In this document: positions 50,899 through 62,041 of the stretch, in pieces
Layout: the number at the start of each line of letters is the position of its first letter
How positions within the stretch are numbered: the first letter of the stretch is position 1
NCBI GenBank assembly: GCA_018136815.1
Contig: CM030931.1
Coordinates: 8,106,550 to 8,170,549 of the forward strand
Length of the DNA stretch: 64,000 nucleotides
Source of the DNA: Isochrysis galbana
Taxonomy: Eukaryota > Haptophyta > Isochrysidales > Isochrysidaceae
Direction of reading: 5' to 3'
Notes under the pieces: generated by a model
Seen by the model: only the letters and a program-made list of their open reading frames with translations
Database searches by the model: none
Told to the model about the DNA's origin: nothing
Made by a program: the position numbers and the translations under genes

Positions 50899-51853
50899 TT
50901 GCGCAAAGGTGGAGCACGAGGTTGCGCGAACAGTTTTTCAATTTGTGTACGGGACCTTTTGGCGCCGATCGTGATCTTCATTGGTGGCCACAGCTTCAGA
51001 TGGTTCATATTGAGGGTGGGGAAGGAAGTGACATGGGTATTGAGCTCGAAGCAGCACGGATGGATCTTCCTGTCGCGGATCCATTCACGTGCCGTCGGCC
51101 GCCTCAGGCCAATGTCGCCCATGCTTGTTGCGAAAATACGGAGGATGTTATTGTAGTGAGCGCCTGAGAGACGAGACCCGCTCCCCTATTTTGCCGTCGA
51201 CGTGATGGCCTTTCACTTCATGATGACGAGCGGCAGGGAGATCGGAGTCCGATGCAGACGTTGCCGTAGGCGGCGCGAGGGCATGCACTGCTACTCTCTT
51301 GGCGTGTGGTCTTTGGCTGAATGTTGTAAACGTTGCTCTCTATTCGCCATCATATGCATCATTCCCTTATGGCCTCAATGTGTGAGCGGTGCCTGGGATC
51401 CTGCATCCTGGCGAATATAGTAATGAAAAAAGGATTCTCAACGTTCTAGCCACGCGCGCAGCCTTGGGCTCACTACGCTGACGCAGCGCAGCTCTAATTC
51501 CTTCCGAGGCCCTTCCCTAGCTAGGGTCTAGGGTAGCCCTTCCCCGGCGAGAGTAGGGCGCGCTCGCCGCGAGCGCTCAGCTTCTGAGGAGGCGCGCTTT
51601 TCGAAAGTGGTGGTGAGCAGAGCGGGCAGGAGGCCCGCTTCTGCAGGAGAAGCGCCTTGGGCCCCTTTGGCGGGCCCGGCGCGGGACGCGTCGACGCGTC
51701 GACTTGGATTCTACACCTCAGCATCTGGTGCTTAGTGCGATGTGCCAATGTGCCCCAGAGTGCGTTTGGGTGGGTAGCGAGTGCACCGGATGCTGCGCTT
51801 TGCTGGCTCGCGTGTCAAGCCCAAGTGGACTAGATTGTTTTTGGCCTCGGATG
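50899..51853. other. intergenic with an inverted dispersed repeat
   Basis: 50899-51520 has only short frames. About 51600-51725 is the reverse complement of 38390-38520. No gene is seen. Confidence 0.45.
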
Positions 51854-52310
51854 CAACTAAGTTTATACTTGGACGCGATGGAGCGCGCCGGCGCGACTCC
51901 CCTCTCTTTCGGGCCCCCCGCCGAGGGCCGAGGGCAGCCCTCCTACTCCTACCCACATGGACCTGTCGCTGGCAAAGCGGCCGCGTCCGCCCTCGGAGGC
52001 CGAGCAGGTGCGCGCGACCCCGGTCGCGTCACACGGCCCGTGGCCTCGGCCACAGCACACACAGCAGCCATGCTGGCCCCTCCCATGGGCGGGGCAGCAG
52101 ACTGCAGAACACAGGGACAGGGAGACAGCACTGGCAACCGGAGAGGCTAGCAATCCACTGGGCATGCCTTATGGCAGAGGCCCCTCCCACCCTGGCAGGG
52201 GGGCGGCGTGGCCCGCAGCCAGGTGGCCCCTATGGGCACAACATCCTGACAATCTGTCTGCCACAAGAACATCTCATACATATGTCGCATTCGCGAATCG
52301 ACACTAGTTA
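51854..52310 (+). mobile_element. hairpin-headed retroposon copy with degraded ORF
   Basis: It starts CAACTAAGT/TTAT/ACTTGGACG, a partly paired hairpin, followed by ATGGAGCGCGCC at 51878. The peptide LAKRPRPPSEAEQVRATPVA with HGPWPRP is shared with 13282-14199, but it is in a different frame from the initial ATG, showing a frameshift. The globular C-terminal half seen at 13282-14199 is missing. No target duplication was found. Confidence 0.6.
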
Positions 52311-53316
52311 GGCTTCTCGTCGTCGTTCGGCATTTATCGTTATAATTCTCTCGTTCTCGTTCTCGGTCAAAAAGCTTCGCTTGGACGAATAGGATCTTGG
52401 GTTGTGGAGCGCCCTCTCTCGTTCTCTCGAAGAGAAGGGAAGTTTCCCCACCCTTCTCCCTCCTAGGCGCCTCGCAAATAGGTTTAATTCGCTATCTTCT
52501 CCACGTTTCTCTATCTACTGCAGTGATTGCAATCAGGTTTAATTTGCAATCTCATCGCATCTCCCCCTTAGGCACACCGCACTTCTCTCGTCTTATTTGG
52601 TAGGTCTCTTGGAATCTTGTGCGGCAGGATTGCCCCTCGTTTCCGTTATGGTGCGATTCCCCTTCCAGACGGGATCGCCGACAGATCGCCTTCGGATCGT
52701 CGTCCGTCGTCGTCTGGCCGGAGTGTTTGGGTTTGATTTTAGTCGAGTTACGTGAGAAAGTCGTGGGGCGAGAGTCGGGGTGTTTTCCTGGGTGTCTCTG
52801 TCCGTCGTCCTGTCGTCAGTCGTCATCCGTCGCTCTCGCTCTCGTCGCTCTCGCTCTCGTAACACTCATACCCTACCATCTCGCCTCGCCTCACCAGCCC
52901 CTGCCATCACAGCCCTCCTCACACTCACCCTCGCCTCTCGCCGCTCGTTCCATGTCGCTCTCGCCGCCGTCCTCGCCCTCGCCCAAGCCCGCCTGCCCGC
53001 CTTCCTCTGCTGACGGGCTTCAGCCCGTCAACCGTTCATCCGCTTCCTTTGCGAGGGCGAGCCGGAGATTCCCGACGCCCACCGCGCCTACCTTCGTCGT
53101 CTCGTCGTCCTCGGCCGCAACCGCCGTTAGGGAATAGGCGAGGCCGCCGCCATATGCTTCGTTGACTTCTCGATTCCTCGGCGGCCTGGACCGCCACCCC
53201 TCTCGCTTCTCGATACTTCTGTCACTTCCTTTCGCGTTTCATTTCGTACCTCTAACGTTTCGCCTCTCCGATCTACGAGCTCGCCGTCCCTCGGACGGCT
53301 GAGCAAAGCCTTCTTT
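52311..53316. other. retroelement leader-like DNA
   Basis: TCTCGTTCTCG and CGTCGTCC-type low complexity with a short Ser/Pro-rich frame (52619-53137). It is probably the 5' and gag-proximal part of the Ty3-like element at 53317-54160, but no gag motif is visible. Confidence 0.35.
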
Positions 53317-54160
53317 TTGTCTTTCCAACCTGGGGATGCTACCCTAGGTTGCGATGCCGTCGTTCCCGAAGTTCGCGTTTTCGTTTCAGTCGTTCAATCG
53401 ATCCGGCCGACTCCGCCATCCTCGTCGACCGTCTACCGCCTCGTGATGGCCTCGATTCTCCTCCAATGGTCGCCACTAGCGTCGAAACTCCAACTCCGGA
53501 AGGAGAGGTGTTGATCACCGTTTGGAACTTGGCGCCACGACCTGTAACTCTTCCTGCGTACTCGCCGGTGGCGTCAGCTCACATCGAGTACAAGTTGCAC
53601 GAGGCGCGGTCGACAGCCGCCGGTGATGGAGACGACCCCGAATCCTCGCTCACCGAGGCACAGCGCGCGCTCCTCAACGCTATCACCATCGACCCCGATG
53701 AACAATTGGCGCCGTCCCAGAAGCAGCGCGTACGCTGCTTGCTGGCTCGGCATATCGACGCGTTCGCCCTCGACCCGAAGAACCCTAGGCACACGCACGT
53801 GATGGAGGTCGAGCTGCCTCTCCTCCCCGGTGCTACAGCCCACCGACACGCTCCGTCGAAGATGGGTGACGAGGGCCGCGCCATCGTCGACAAACACGTC
53901 GCCGAGATGGAGGCGGCGGGCATCATTCGCAAGTCCAATTCGCCGTGGGCTTCGCGGGTCGTACTCGTCGGCAAGAAGGACGGATCCGTTCGCTTCTGCG
54001 TCGATTATCGCGACACGAACTCGAAGCTTCGCATCTCGGACAGCCCTCTACCGCTCACCGTCGAAGCTATCGATCGTCTATCCCGAGGCCAAGGTTCTCG
54101 AGATTCTCTTTTTCTCTGTCTGCTCGACCTAGCCTCCGGCTTCTGGTGTCTGCCCATCAA
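53317..54160 (+). pseudogene. Ty3/gypsy-type reverse transcriptase fragment
   Basis: The frame from 53349 encodes VLITVWNLAPRPVTLPAYSP (protease-RT linker type), the VEAEHIDAFA-like RHIDAFALDPKNPR, then VEMEAAGIIRKSNSPWASRV-type sequence (EMEAAGIIRKSNSPWAS, VVLVGKKDGSVRFCVDYRD) and LPLTVEAIDRL, ending at CLLDLASGFWCLPI. These are RT motifs 1-3, with the first catalytic Asp in LLDLASGF. The YxDD box and everything after are lost. An upstream frame (53317-53400) seems to need a one-base shift to join. At 54162 the sequence switches abruptly to an inverted SINE-type repeat. Confidence 0.85.
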
Positions 54161-54161
54161 G

Positions 54162-54540
54162 GGCGTCCTTTCCCTCGCGGAGCGCGGAGAGACCCCCCAC
54201 GAGATATCTTGGGACCGGAGAATGTTTTGGACGAATCTTCCTGCCGTCGGCCGAGGAGAGGCGGACGGAGAGAGAGAGAGAGAGAGTCTCGCAGAGCGAC
54301 TGCAGAACGAGAAGTCGAAGTCATGCCGGTTTATTACCTTAAACGAGCCAACAATTATAGTAACAGCAAAAACAAAATTCGAATCGCAAATTTCGAGACC
54401 AAAATCTGCAAACCTGGACTTGAGACCATGGGGAATCCGAATCTGTGTGTCTTGTGCGTCAGTGGCAACACGGGGAACTGTTCAATTGTAATTATGAGCG
54501 CGTACCTTACACGAATATTCATGCCTATACAACCTTCAGA
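54162..54540 (-). repeat. tRNA-like SINE-type repeat interrupting the RT fragment
   Basis: It is the inverted partner of 44863-45262. The minus strand reads CATGAATATTCGTGTAAGG, ACACAGATTCGGATTCCCC, TCTCAAGTCCAGG, then the A/T-rich segment and the CGAGGGAAAGGAC end. Confidence 0.65.
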
Positions 54541-54555
54541 TGGGCAGGAATACAA

Positions 54556-54775
54556 CAGAGGCAGCGCCGCAGGGGGGAGGATGGTTCTCGCCCCCCATGA
54601 GAGGGGTCGAGAGAGTAGGGGGGGCGCGAGGCGCGAGACCCCCCTCCATGGCGACCAAGAGGCAGCGCAGGGGGGAGGATGGTTCTCGCCCCCCATGAGA
54701 GGGGTCGAGAGAGTAGGGGGGGCGCGAGGCGCGAGACCCCCCTCCATGGCGACCAATCAGAAGATTAGTCGGCAC
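54556..54775 (-). repeat. 98-bp tandem pair headed by a hairpin plus ATG
   Basis: Two units of 98 bp (ATGGTTCTCGCCCCCCATGA starts at 54581 and 54679). On the minus strand the array starts with GACTAATC/TTCT/GATTGGTC (54770-54751), a fully paired 8-bp stem (one T-G), then CGCC and ATGGAGGGGG at 54747. It is the same arrangement as at 13258 and 51854. Confidence 0.6.
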
Positions 54776-55050
54776 TAAGCACTAAGCACTAAAAGCAGTG
54801 TGCAGTATGCACGACCACCCCACCCCGATAATCGATAATTCCGCCTTAGGAACCAGAGAGAGGTGGGGGTGGAGCTGGTAGGTAAGGGTGGGAAGTAGGG
54901 AGTATCGCAAGAACGCTGCCTCACGCCGCACACATAGCAGGTATTTTTAAGATTTTGTATTTTGGACAGCAGTAGCGAGCGCGCGAGCGCTGTGGAGTTC
55001 CCCGATCGGCCTTTCTATTCTATACTTAAAAAGTTTCGTCCACGTACGCA
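54776..55050. other. promoter-side flank of the ankyrin-methyltransferase gene
   Basis: GCACTAA is repeated three times at 54772-54791. The flank before the gene has CTATACTTAAAAAG at 55017-55030, which could be a weak A/T-rich core element. Nothing else is seen. Confidence 0.3.
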
Positions 55051-57367
55051 ATGGCGGCCGTCTTCGCGGTGGGCGAGGCGGTCGAGCTGGCCGGGCTTTC
55101 GAAGGCGCAGCTGAACGGAGCTCGTGGCACGGTGCTTGGGTTCGACGCCGACAAGGGACGCTACTCCGTCCGACTCGTCGGCGCCGCAGGGCCGCAGAGT
55201 GTGCTCGGCGTGAAGCCGCTCAACCTTGTACGCTCTCTCTCTCCTCTCTCTCCTTCTCCTGCAAGTACTCCACCGCTCGAGGAGGACGAGGAGGAGGCGG
55301 CGGAGCATGCTCGTTGGCTGGCTGCGCTTCCTACCATGACGCCACACAACCTTGGCGAAGAGCTCCTCGAGGCTGCCAGGTGAGAGAGAGAGAGACAGAG
55401 ACAGAGAGAGAGAGGTGAGGGGAGAGAAGGATGGCGGTGCGGAGCGGCCCGCAAGCTGTGACAGGCGTCAAAGTGCGCTGATCGCGGACGACTTGATGGA
55501 CTGGGTGTGCTCAGACCGAACGATATAAGCAGGCCATCCTCTTGCTTGTCTCTTGTGATGGCCATATTCTCACCATCCACAGATCACCTGACCTTCAGGT
55601 ACGGAGAAGTGCGAGAGGTGGGTGAGCTGCTCGAGGCTGGCGCCGCGATCGATTATACCGATGCTGGCGGCAACACTGCGCTGCATCGTGCGAGTGCAAA
55701 CGGCCATGCGGCGGTTGTGCGGCTACTCGCTTCAAAGGGTGCACGCCTGCTCAGCAACGAGGCGGGCAACCTGCCATTGCACTGGGCGGTGCAACAGGGC
55801 GACCCCACCCTCGTCAAGACGTTGCTCGACGCCTACCCAGATGCTGACGTGCTGGCCAAGAACGAGTTCGGGAAGTCGGTATCCACTGAGGTGCGCTGTA
55901 TGCCATTCCGCGTTCTACCCTCCCATGTTACGCACATTGTGACGCGTGAATGCCGCCACAAACATCTCCTAGGCCTTTGCTCGCAACATCCCAGAGATTG
56001 TTGACGCTGTGCTCGCGCACAGCTCTGCGGCGCGGCTTGACCCGGAAGAGAATCCGAGCAGCGCGGATGCGTTCACTGCTGAGGTAACCCACGAATTCCA
56101 CTTCGCAAAAGCGTATGGATCCGGCGGAAGCAACAATGATTGCCGCGGAGCGCTTTCTCCGTTGAGCTGCCGCGAGATCAATTCTATCGGTGGTGACGAC
56201 CCCACTGCCGTGATTGGCGCTAACGCCAACGAGGACCGCACTGGATTGCAGATCTGGAGTGCATCATTGGTGAGCGCTCGAGCCCCATTTTTGTTTGCGT
56301 GCGAGATTCGCCGATACGAGCTGAATGAGCCTACTGCGTCGACAACTGATCCTCACCTTAGGCCCTGTGGCCCTTCTACAGATTCTCGCTCGATGGGTCT
56401 CTGGGGAGCTGACTCCAAGCCTACACGGCGCCTCTGTGTGTGAGCTTGGCGCTGGATGCGCGCTTCCTTCCATCGCGGCTGCCGTGCACGCAGGCGCCGC
56501 CTTTGTGCTGGCAACCGACCTTGCTCTCCCAACTATGCAAAACATGGTGTGTGACGCCGCTCGCACATTTTTCATCCCGGGGATGTTAAAAGCCTCTTGC
56601 AGCGGCGGTGATCTCGCTAGTTGGCATATTGTATGCGCACAGCAGTTTTGTCAGGGCTGGTTGATTTCCATCGTTCCAACCTTGTTCCTGAATGAATGTG
56701 CCTAGCCGTCCCTCTCGATGCCTGATTTGTCTAGGAACATAATCTTACCCTCAATAATCTTTCTCCGAGCGTTGCACGCGCCGCAGTCGTCGATTGGGGC
56801 GATCGCGGCACGTGGCCGTCCCCGCCAGATGTACTGCTAGGCTCCGATCTTGTTTACTCTCGCGAAGCAGTACCACAACTCCTGGGCTTGGTGGACGCCC
56901 TTGTGCCGGGTTCGGGCATCTTCCACTATGTGGCGCCTGAGACAAACCGGTTGGGGGAGCACGAATTCCTAGATGGGCTACTCGGCTTGGGGTTCTCACG
57001 ACGAGAGCAGCCCGTGCCTGACATCTACCTGACAAACGTCATGGCCGACACATCTGACGAGGACTTTGGCCAAATCTTTCCTGAGCTTGCCACACGTACT
57101 TACACTCTGTATACTTTTCGGCGCGAGGGAGTGGCCTTAAGGGTCGCATCTCATGCGACCCTTGCTGAGTGCGTACCGATCATTGGCTTCGCGATGGCGG
57201 CGACTGCAGCTGTGCGGCAAGCGGGGCGTGGCGAGCAGCTTCCGTGGGCGGCTCTTCCCGGCACTGCAGCATGTTGCACCGGCGGCGAGGCGCAATCGGT
57301 GCGTGTCAAGGTAATGGCGCTGGGAGCGCGGCGAGTGCACACGCGACTAAGTGTCCAGGGCACATGA
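55051..57367 (+). CDS. ankyrin-repeat METTL21-like lysine methyltransferase, five exons
   Basis: Exons 55051-55379, 55599-55890, 55973-56269, 56382-56546 and 56735-57367 join in phase to 571 residues. Residues 5-45 (VELAGLSKAQLNGARGTVLG then RYSVRLV) form the small beta-barrel often seen at the front of algal ankyrin or SET proteins. Residues about 105-205 carry three ankyrin repeats (GNTALHRASANGHAAVVRLL is the clearest). From about 255 the sequence follows the Methyltransf_16 family: THEFHFA, TGLQIWSAS joined to LARWV, VCELGAGCALPSI (SAM motif I), VLATDL, AAVVDWGD, DVLLGSDLVYS (motif with Asp-Leu-Val-Tyr) and IFHYVAPE. This family methylates lysines on translation factors, chaperones or calmodulin. 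The target here is unknown; ankyrin repeats may bind it. A 90-residue extension follows the fold and may be variable tail. Confidence 0.8.
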
Positions 57368-57985
57368 GGCCCCACACAAGGCACAATGCTTAGGCATGGC
57401 GAGCATGAACTAAACCGCATCATGTCATATGTGATAGGGCTCATTCGCGCGGCTGGGGCTGGGGTTGCTGCCCGCGTTGCAGGCCATTTGCTGTATAGAA
57501 AATCCTAAATCCTAAATCTGTAGTCCGGATCTTGATAGTAATGCTTGGGCTTTGGGCTTGGCACGACACGGCTTGCTGCTTGTTGCTACGTACGCTTACG
57601 CTCCCACGCTAGGTTCAAACATTCAAGCCTCACGCATTTTGTGAGTTGTGCGTTGCACTCACGCGCACTTACACCTAGGCTAGAGGTGGGGACAGTAGTA
57701 AGAATCGGGTTGCCTCGGGGCATCGCTTTCTTCGCTTCTCAGGTGTCAGGTGCAACAAATAGAGAAAAATGCGCATGGATGACCTCCATATCTCCATATG
57801 CCATATGCCATATGCCCTAAGTAGAGGACCCTCCGAGTCTCAGCTTCCAATTCTTTCGCGCGCGCGCGCGCTGGCGTGAGAAAATGCCCATTTTGGTTTT
57901 TGGTTTTTGGTGGGCCTAGCTCTAGCTAGCGGCTAGCTGTGGGAGTATCCAATATTTTAATACTACTACGATTTTGCGGGGAGGG
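57368..57985. other. intergenic
   Basis: It contains a GCGCGCGCGC run at about 57859-57871, a GGTTTTTGGTTTTTGG repeat and CATATGCCATATGCC repeats. No gene seen. Confidence 0.4.
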
Positions 57986-59367
57986 TTAACTCTTTACTGC
58001 CGGAGCATGCAAATGGCTGCTTCAAACTATATATTTAGTAATTGCTTGCAAGTGCCTTGACGGGTGGCCATGGGGTGCTGGGGGACCCTCAGGGACATCC
58101 TTCCCCATATTCCCACACATATACCACGTAGTATGTCGATGTTCTAGTACGTAATTATGGTGAAAATAGGTCCAGAGGCGAAGCAGCCATTTGCATGCTT
58201 CACTTTAGCAAATAAACATAGTTTTTATGTGAGAAAGTGGTGTTAGAGGTCGTTTACCACGTCGCAAAACGGTCCACCTTTTCCCCGTGTGTTGTTGTTC
58301 CCCCGTCACACGGCGCCGCGCAGGCGCGGGCGCTTTGGCTAGAGGCCACCGCGTGGGCAGAGGACCCGTCCATGGAGGTGGAGGAGGAGGACTGCTTCGC
58401 CGAGGAGCCCGAAGGTGGGCTTCCATCGGACGACGACAACAACTGCGACCTCCTCATCCAGGCCGAGGACATGGTCGAGGAGGAGGACTACGCTTCCGAC
58501 AAGGAGGGGGAGGAGGGCGACGAGATGGAAGAAGAGGAGGAGGAGGAGAGGGAGGAGGACAAAGAGACCAATGCAGAGAACGTCCCCTCGGCCGGGGAGT
58601 GTCCTCAGGGGGGCGTCGCCGGCGCGTCCGTTGAAACTGTGACCGTGAGCATCCGCGAGCTCTCTCTCTCTCCTTCGCGAGGAGCACGTCATGCACCACC
58701 TGAAGGTGAGGGGCCAGAGGGCTCAGCAGAACAAGAAGGTTGCCGAGCTCCGCGATGAGTTGGTGCAGGTGCTCAGGAAGAAAGTGCCCGTCAGTGAAGC
58801 CGTTGTCGCTGCAACGCTCGGCAGCATTGGTGGCGGTGGAGCTCATCAAGGCGCAGCGACAAGTCGCACCTCGAAGACTGGGGCGGGAAAGGAGAAGAAG
58901 GAGAAAAGCAAGTGGAAGTGGGAGGACCTGGACCCGTCGAAGATCCACCGACCGAAGTTCACAGGTGAGGAGGCCTTTCGTCCCAGTGCCACAGTTGGGC
59001 TGCATGCGGCGGCACACCCGTTTCTGTGGTTCGACAAGTTCTTGACGAAGGAGTTTCGGCAAACCCTTGTGATGAACTCCAACAAGTACAAGTGCTACAT
59101 TGGCGCCAACGGCCACGATTTGTACATGTACGCGCGGCCGATCGAGTTGCTCGATGTAGACTTCTTCCTCCCCCTCCGCCAGCAAGAAAATGTCTGCCAG
59201 CCGGAAGGCCGCGGCGCAGGGACATTCGGGAAAAATATGGCCACCTCTTTCCTACCGTAACGCGTCCCTTATCATCTTTACCAGGGGGGTCCTCCATTCT
59301 CTCGCTTCTAAAAAGTCAAAAACGATGCAGCCATTTGCATGCTGCGCCCCCGGCAGTAAAGAGTTAA
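57986..59367 (+). mobile_element. internally deleted piggyBac-like element, 1.38 kb
   Basis: TTAA at both ends (57986-57989 and 59364-59367) plus inverted repeats: left TTAACTCTTTACTGCCGG then AGCATGCAAATGGCTGC; right (inverted) the same with a 6-bp insertion. A third copy of GCAGCCATTTGCATGC lies inside at 58183-58198. It encloses the remains of a piggyBac-type transposase. TTAA targeting and the transposase agree on the superfamily. Confidence 0.85.
58372..59260 (+). pseudogene. piggyBac-type transposase N-terminal remnant
   Basis: The first frame (ATG at 58372) is an acidic N-terminus (EVEEEDCFAEE...DMEEEEEEE-like), as is usual for piggyBac transposases. Removing a possible 37-bp intron (58645-58681, GTGAGC, pyrimidine tract, CGAG) joins it in frame to the segment from 58682, with KWKWEDLDPSKIHRPKFTG and HPFLWFDKFLTKEFRQTLV followed by NSNKYKCY, matching the start of the DDE_Tnp_1_7 domain. 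The frame then leaves the family after ELLDVDFFLPL and stops at 59260. The catalytic Asp triad and the Cys-rich C-terminus are absent, so it cannot be active alone. Confidence 0.75.
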
Positions 59368-59390
59368 ACAGCTGATCGTATCCGCGCACG

Positions 59391-59924
59391 ATGGGGCGAG
59401 CCGCGCTGCTGGCGCTCGTGCCATTTATCGCCGCTCGGGCTCTCGCTCTGCAGCCACGACCGCTGATGGGCTCCTCCTCTTCCGTCAGACGTGCATTTTC
59501 AGCAGTCATGTGCGCCACGCCGGAGCAACCCAAGCAGAGCTCTTCAGACGAGGACACTTCTCTTCTCGACGCATTCAAGGCGAGGCTCGATGAGGAAGGA
59601 GGAGCGACCAGCCTGAGAGTGAGCACAGATGCAAAGCGATTGCAACGCGCAGCTAGCACAGCCGCAGATAGTGTAAAGAGCGCTTTGGATCTTGACCAAA
59701 GCCAGAGCGCGCCATCTGTATCTGGCCGTCTGCTTGACAAAGAAAATTGGACGTTGACAGTGGCGTTCCTCGGGCTCGTCATTGTGCTGTCCTTTTTCAC
59801 TGCATTTACCACAGCTCAGCCGGGCGAACAGGTTTCGCCTCAGCAACAGGCGGGGAGACAGACAAGCGGCTACATTGATACGTTTACGAGCGATGGTGGT
59901 GAGCTCATGTTTGGCCGGCGCTGA
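59391..59924 (+). CDS. small plastid-type membrane protein
   Basis: An intronless frame of 177 residues. The start MGRAALLALVPFIAARALAL is a signal-peptide-like stretch, followed by Gln-Pro and a Ser/Arg-rich transit-like region (SSSSVRRAFSAVM). The middle is helical and charged (LLDAFKARLDEEGG, RLQRAASTAADSVKSALDL). One transmembrane helix is clear at about 124-146 (LTVAFLGLVIVLSFFTAFTT), then a polar tail ending GGELMFGRR. This layout suits a thylakoid or envelope single-span protein of a secondary plastid. No family is recognised. Its ATG lies only 23 bp from the right end of the piggyBac-like element, so its promoter or 5' UTR has been altered by the insertion or lies within it. Confidence 0.62.
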   Translation: MGRAALLALVPFIAARALALQPRPLMGSSSSVRRAFSAVMCATPEQPKQSSSDEDTSLLDAFKARLDEEGGATSLRVSTDAKRLQRAASTAADSVKSALDLDQSQSAPSVSGRLLDKENWTLTVAFLGLVIVLSFFTAFTTAQPGEQVSPQQQAGRQTSGYIDTFTSDGGELMFGRR

Positions 59925-60494
59925 GAAGGGATCCCTATCCATGGTCGAACATCTATACTTGTCGCGTCACACTAAGATTGAATCGCGACTTAGTTGGTCC
60001 TTGCAGCACGCTTATGACTTATGCCTTGCTATCAAGGACTTGCTGCGTCGGCTGGCGCTCGCTCAAGAGATGCAAATCTGCCTGCTACACATCATTTACA
60101 AAAAGAAGGACGGCAAGAGCTTTCAAATGTCGGCAGCCGGAAATGGTGAAAGATGTTGGTCGTGGTGTGTAGTATTTCGGACATGTCCGCAGCACTCAAT
60201 AGGCTGCGATATTCGAGCGCTGCGAGTGAGCGTGAAGGCCACGAGACACACGGGCATAAGCACATCCCAGGACACGGCCGAGGCCCGACCGAGCGGCATT
60301 GCTTTCACATCCTCTTGCATATTCCAATTAACAATTAAAAATACTACAGTTTGAGTGCGCAAAAGTATATTCGAAAAAAATTCGTGAAGGTGACCGCTGA
60401 GCTACTAGCAGCTAGCCCTTTATCCGGGCATCCGCTGACATCGCCCTGATCCCTACCGTACTCCCCTTTCTATGATGTACGCCCACGCCCACGC
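59925..60494. other. 3' flank, no clear gene
   Basis: An overlapping plus frame (59782-60354) has no recognisable motif. It probably includes the 3' untranslated region of the preceding gene. Confidence 0.35.
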
Positions 60495-60815
60495 TGTCGG
60501 AGCGAAGCTCGTTTCCTCTTTCCTCTTTGGAAACGAGCCGCGAGGGCGCACCGGCGGCTAACGCGGCGCACGATTCATCCGGGGAGCCCGGAACGGGCTC
60601 ATCGGGAGAACGGGGGAAGCCAAGGACGGGCATTTGGAAATGGACGGGAGAGGGCACGAAACGCGAATCGGAGGACGGAGAGCGCGAGTACGGGTACGGG
60701 CACGGCGAGCAGATGCCGCTTGTTTTAGACTCGTAGGGACTCGTAGCTCGTAGACTCGAAAGGGTTACTCGAAAGACTCGGGGGTAGGAGGTACTCAGGG
60801 GCTGGGAGGGACCCA
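60495..60815 (-). repeat. dispersed ~300-bp repeat, solo-LTR-like, inverted copy
   Basis: It is the reverse complement of 16217-16520: GGAAACGAGCCGCGAGGGCG, the GGGCTCATCGGGAGAACGG block, and the GACTCGTAGGGACTCGTAG minisatellite at 60729-60765. Confidence 0.6.
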
Positions 60816-60867
60816 GGGGGTACAGACCGCCAGCTGTCGCCGCCACTTCGTGGCCAATCCCACACTG

Positions 60868-61385
60868 AACAAGTTGACTCCACCCATTGAACAAGTTGGC
60901 TCTACCCTGAACAAGCAAGAAGGTGCAACTCGAGGAGGTTCCCTTTTTTTGTTACACACCTCCCGTCTATTTATGTATATAATTTTTATTGACCCCTAAC
61001 TTGGACATTATTCCCACGTACCCCTCCCTCAAGGCAGCATACTGCATACTATTGATCGAGAGGCCAACACGGCCGACCTGGCTTGCCGCCAAAGGGTCGC
61101 GCCGTTGGTCTTATTTTCAATCCAGGGTACCACGTCACCAAAGACGTCGAGACGATGCAGTCACATGACACACCGGTTTCGAAACCCACTCTAGAAACCG
61201 ATCCTGTACTTTTGTACTTTAATGAGGGGGTCGAACTTATACCGTCCACATGGGGGTAGTTGCCGAAAAATAAACAACCGAACCTGAGGTTGCACCCTCT
61301 CGCAAGTTGACTCCACCCACTGAACAAGTTGCAAGTTGGCTCCACCCTGAACAGGTTGGCTCCACCCACTGAACAAGTTGCGTAA
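60868..61385. repeat. clusters of GAACAAGTTGGCTCCACCC units
   Basis: Units of (T)GAACAAGTTG(A/G)CTC(C/T)ACCC occur two to three times at 60868-60920 and four times at 61302-61385, bracketing about 380 bp of unique sequence that has no gene I recognise. Confidence 0.6.
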
Positions 61386-61387
61386 TC

Positions 61388-61480
61388 GTAAAAACAAACT
61401 CAAATCCTCGATTTTCGAGACGAAAATCGGCGAACCCGAACTTGAGCCCAGGGAGAATCTGAATCAGCACGCCGGGCAAG
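61388..61480 (-). repeat. tRNA-like SINE-type repeat, copy
   Basis: Minus strand: GATTCAGATTCTCCCTGGG, CTCAAGTTCGGG, TTCGCCGATTTTCGTCTCG, then the AT-rich GAGTTTGTTTTTACG tail. The A-box side is diverged or truncated. Confidence 0.45.
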
Positions 61481-62041
61481 GAGAGCGAGCGACTGGGAAT
61501 ACAAGGGAAGCACGCAGAGACGGGACGGATGGCGTGAGCGCGTCCTCGGACATCACACATCACGGAGCACTGAGGCACGAGGGCGGGGACGAGAGCAGAC
61601 GGGAAGGGCACGGAGGGCGCTCGAGCGATGGCGCAGAGCGTACGGAAGACACTGGGGGAAAACGTCACGCGCGGGGGAAAGGGGAATCGCACGGGAAAGA
61701 AATAGACAAAAGGGGGCCGGAAACTCAAGGAAGCACTCGGGGAGAGACGGGAAGGGAGAGGGGGGAGAGGGCTTCCGTGGGGGAGCCGGGGAGGGGAGAG
61801 GAGAGGGGGGACGGACCGATTCGGGGCGATGCGGGGGAGAAGGGAACTGGGGCGCGGCGACGGAGAGGGAGTCGCGCGGGAAGACCTAAAAATGGAACAT
61901 ACGACATACGAGGGGCGAGGGGGAAGTATACAAGGCCCCTCCCTTTACCCGCAACAGAGGGGAGCCGTCGGCGCGTGCTCCATCGCTAAAATAAAACTAT
62001 AGCAATCGTTTTTAACTACTTACTACTGATACTACATACTA
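61481..62041. other. GA/G-rich stretch without a gene
   Basis: Frames in 61500-61989 are Gly/Arg/Glu-rich from base composition alone. The right end carries the 18-bp target duplication of the next element. Confidence 0.4.

Noticed and set aside
59782-60354. A 190-residue ORF after the plastid membrane protein
   Set aside because: It overlaps the well-supported 59391-59924 frame by 140 bp, starts inside it and has no recognisable motif. 3' UTR is more likely.
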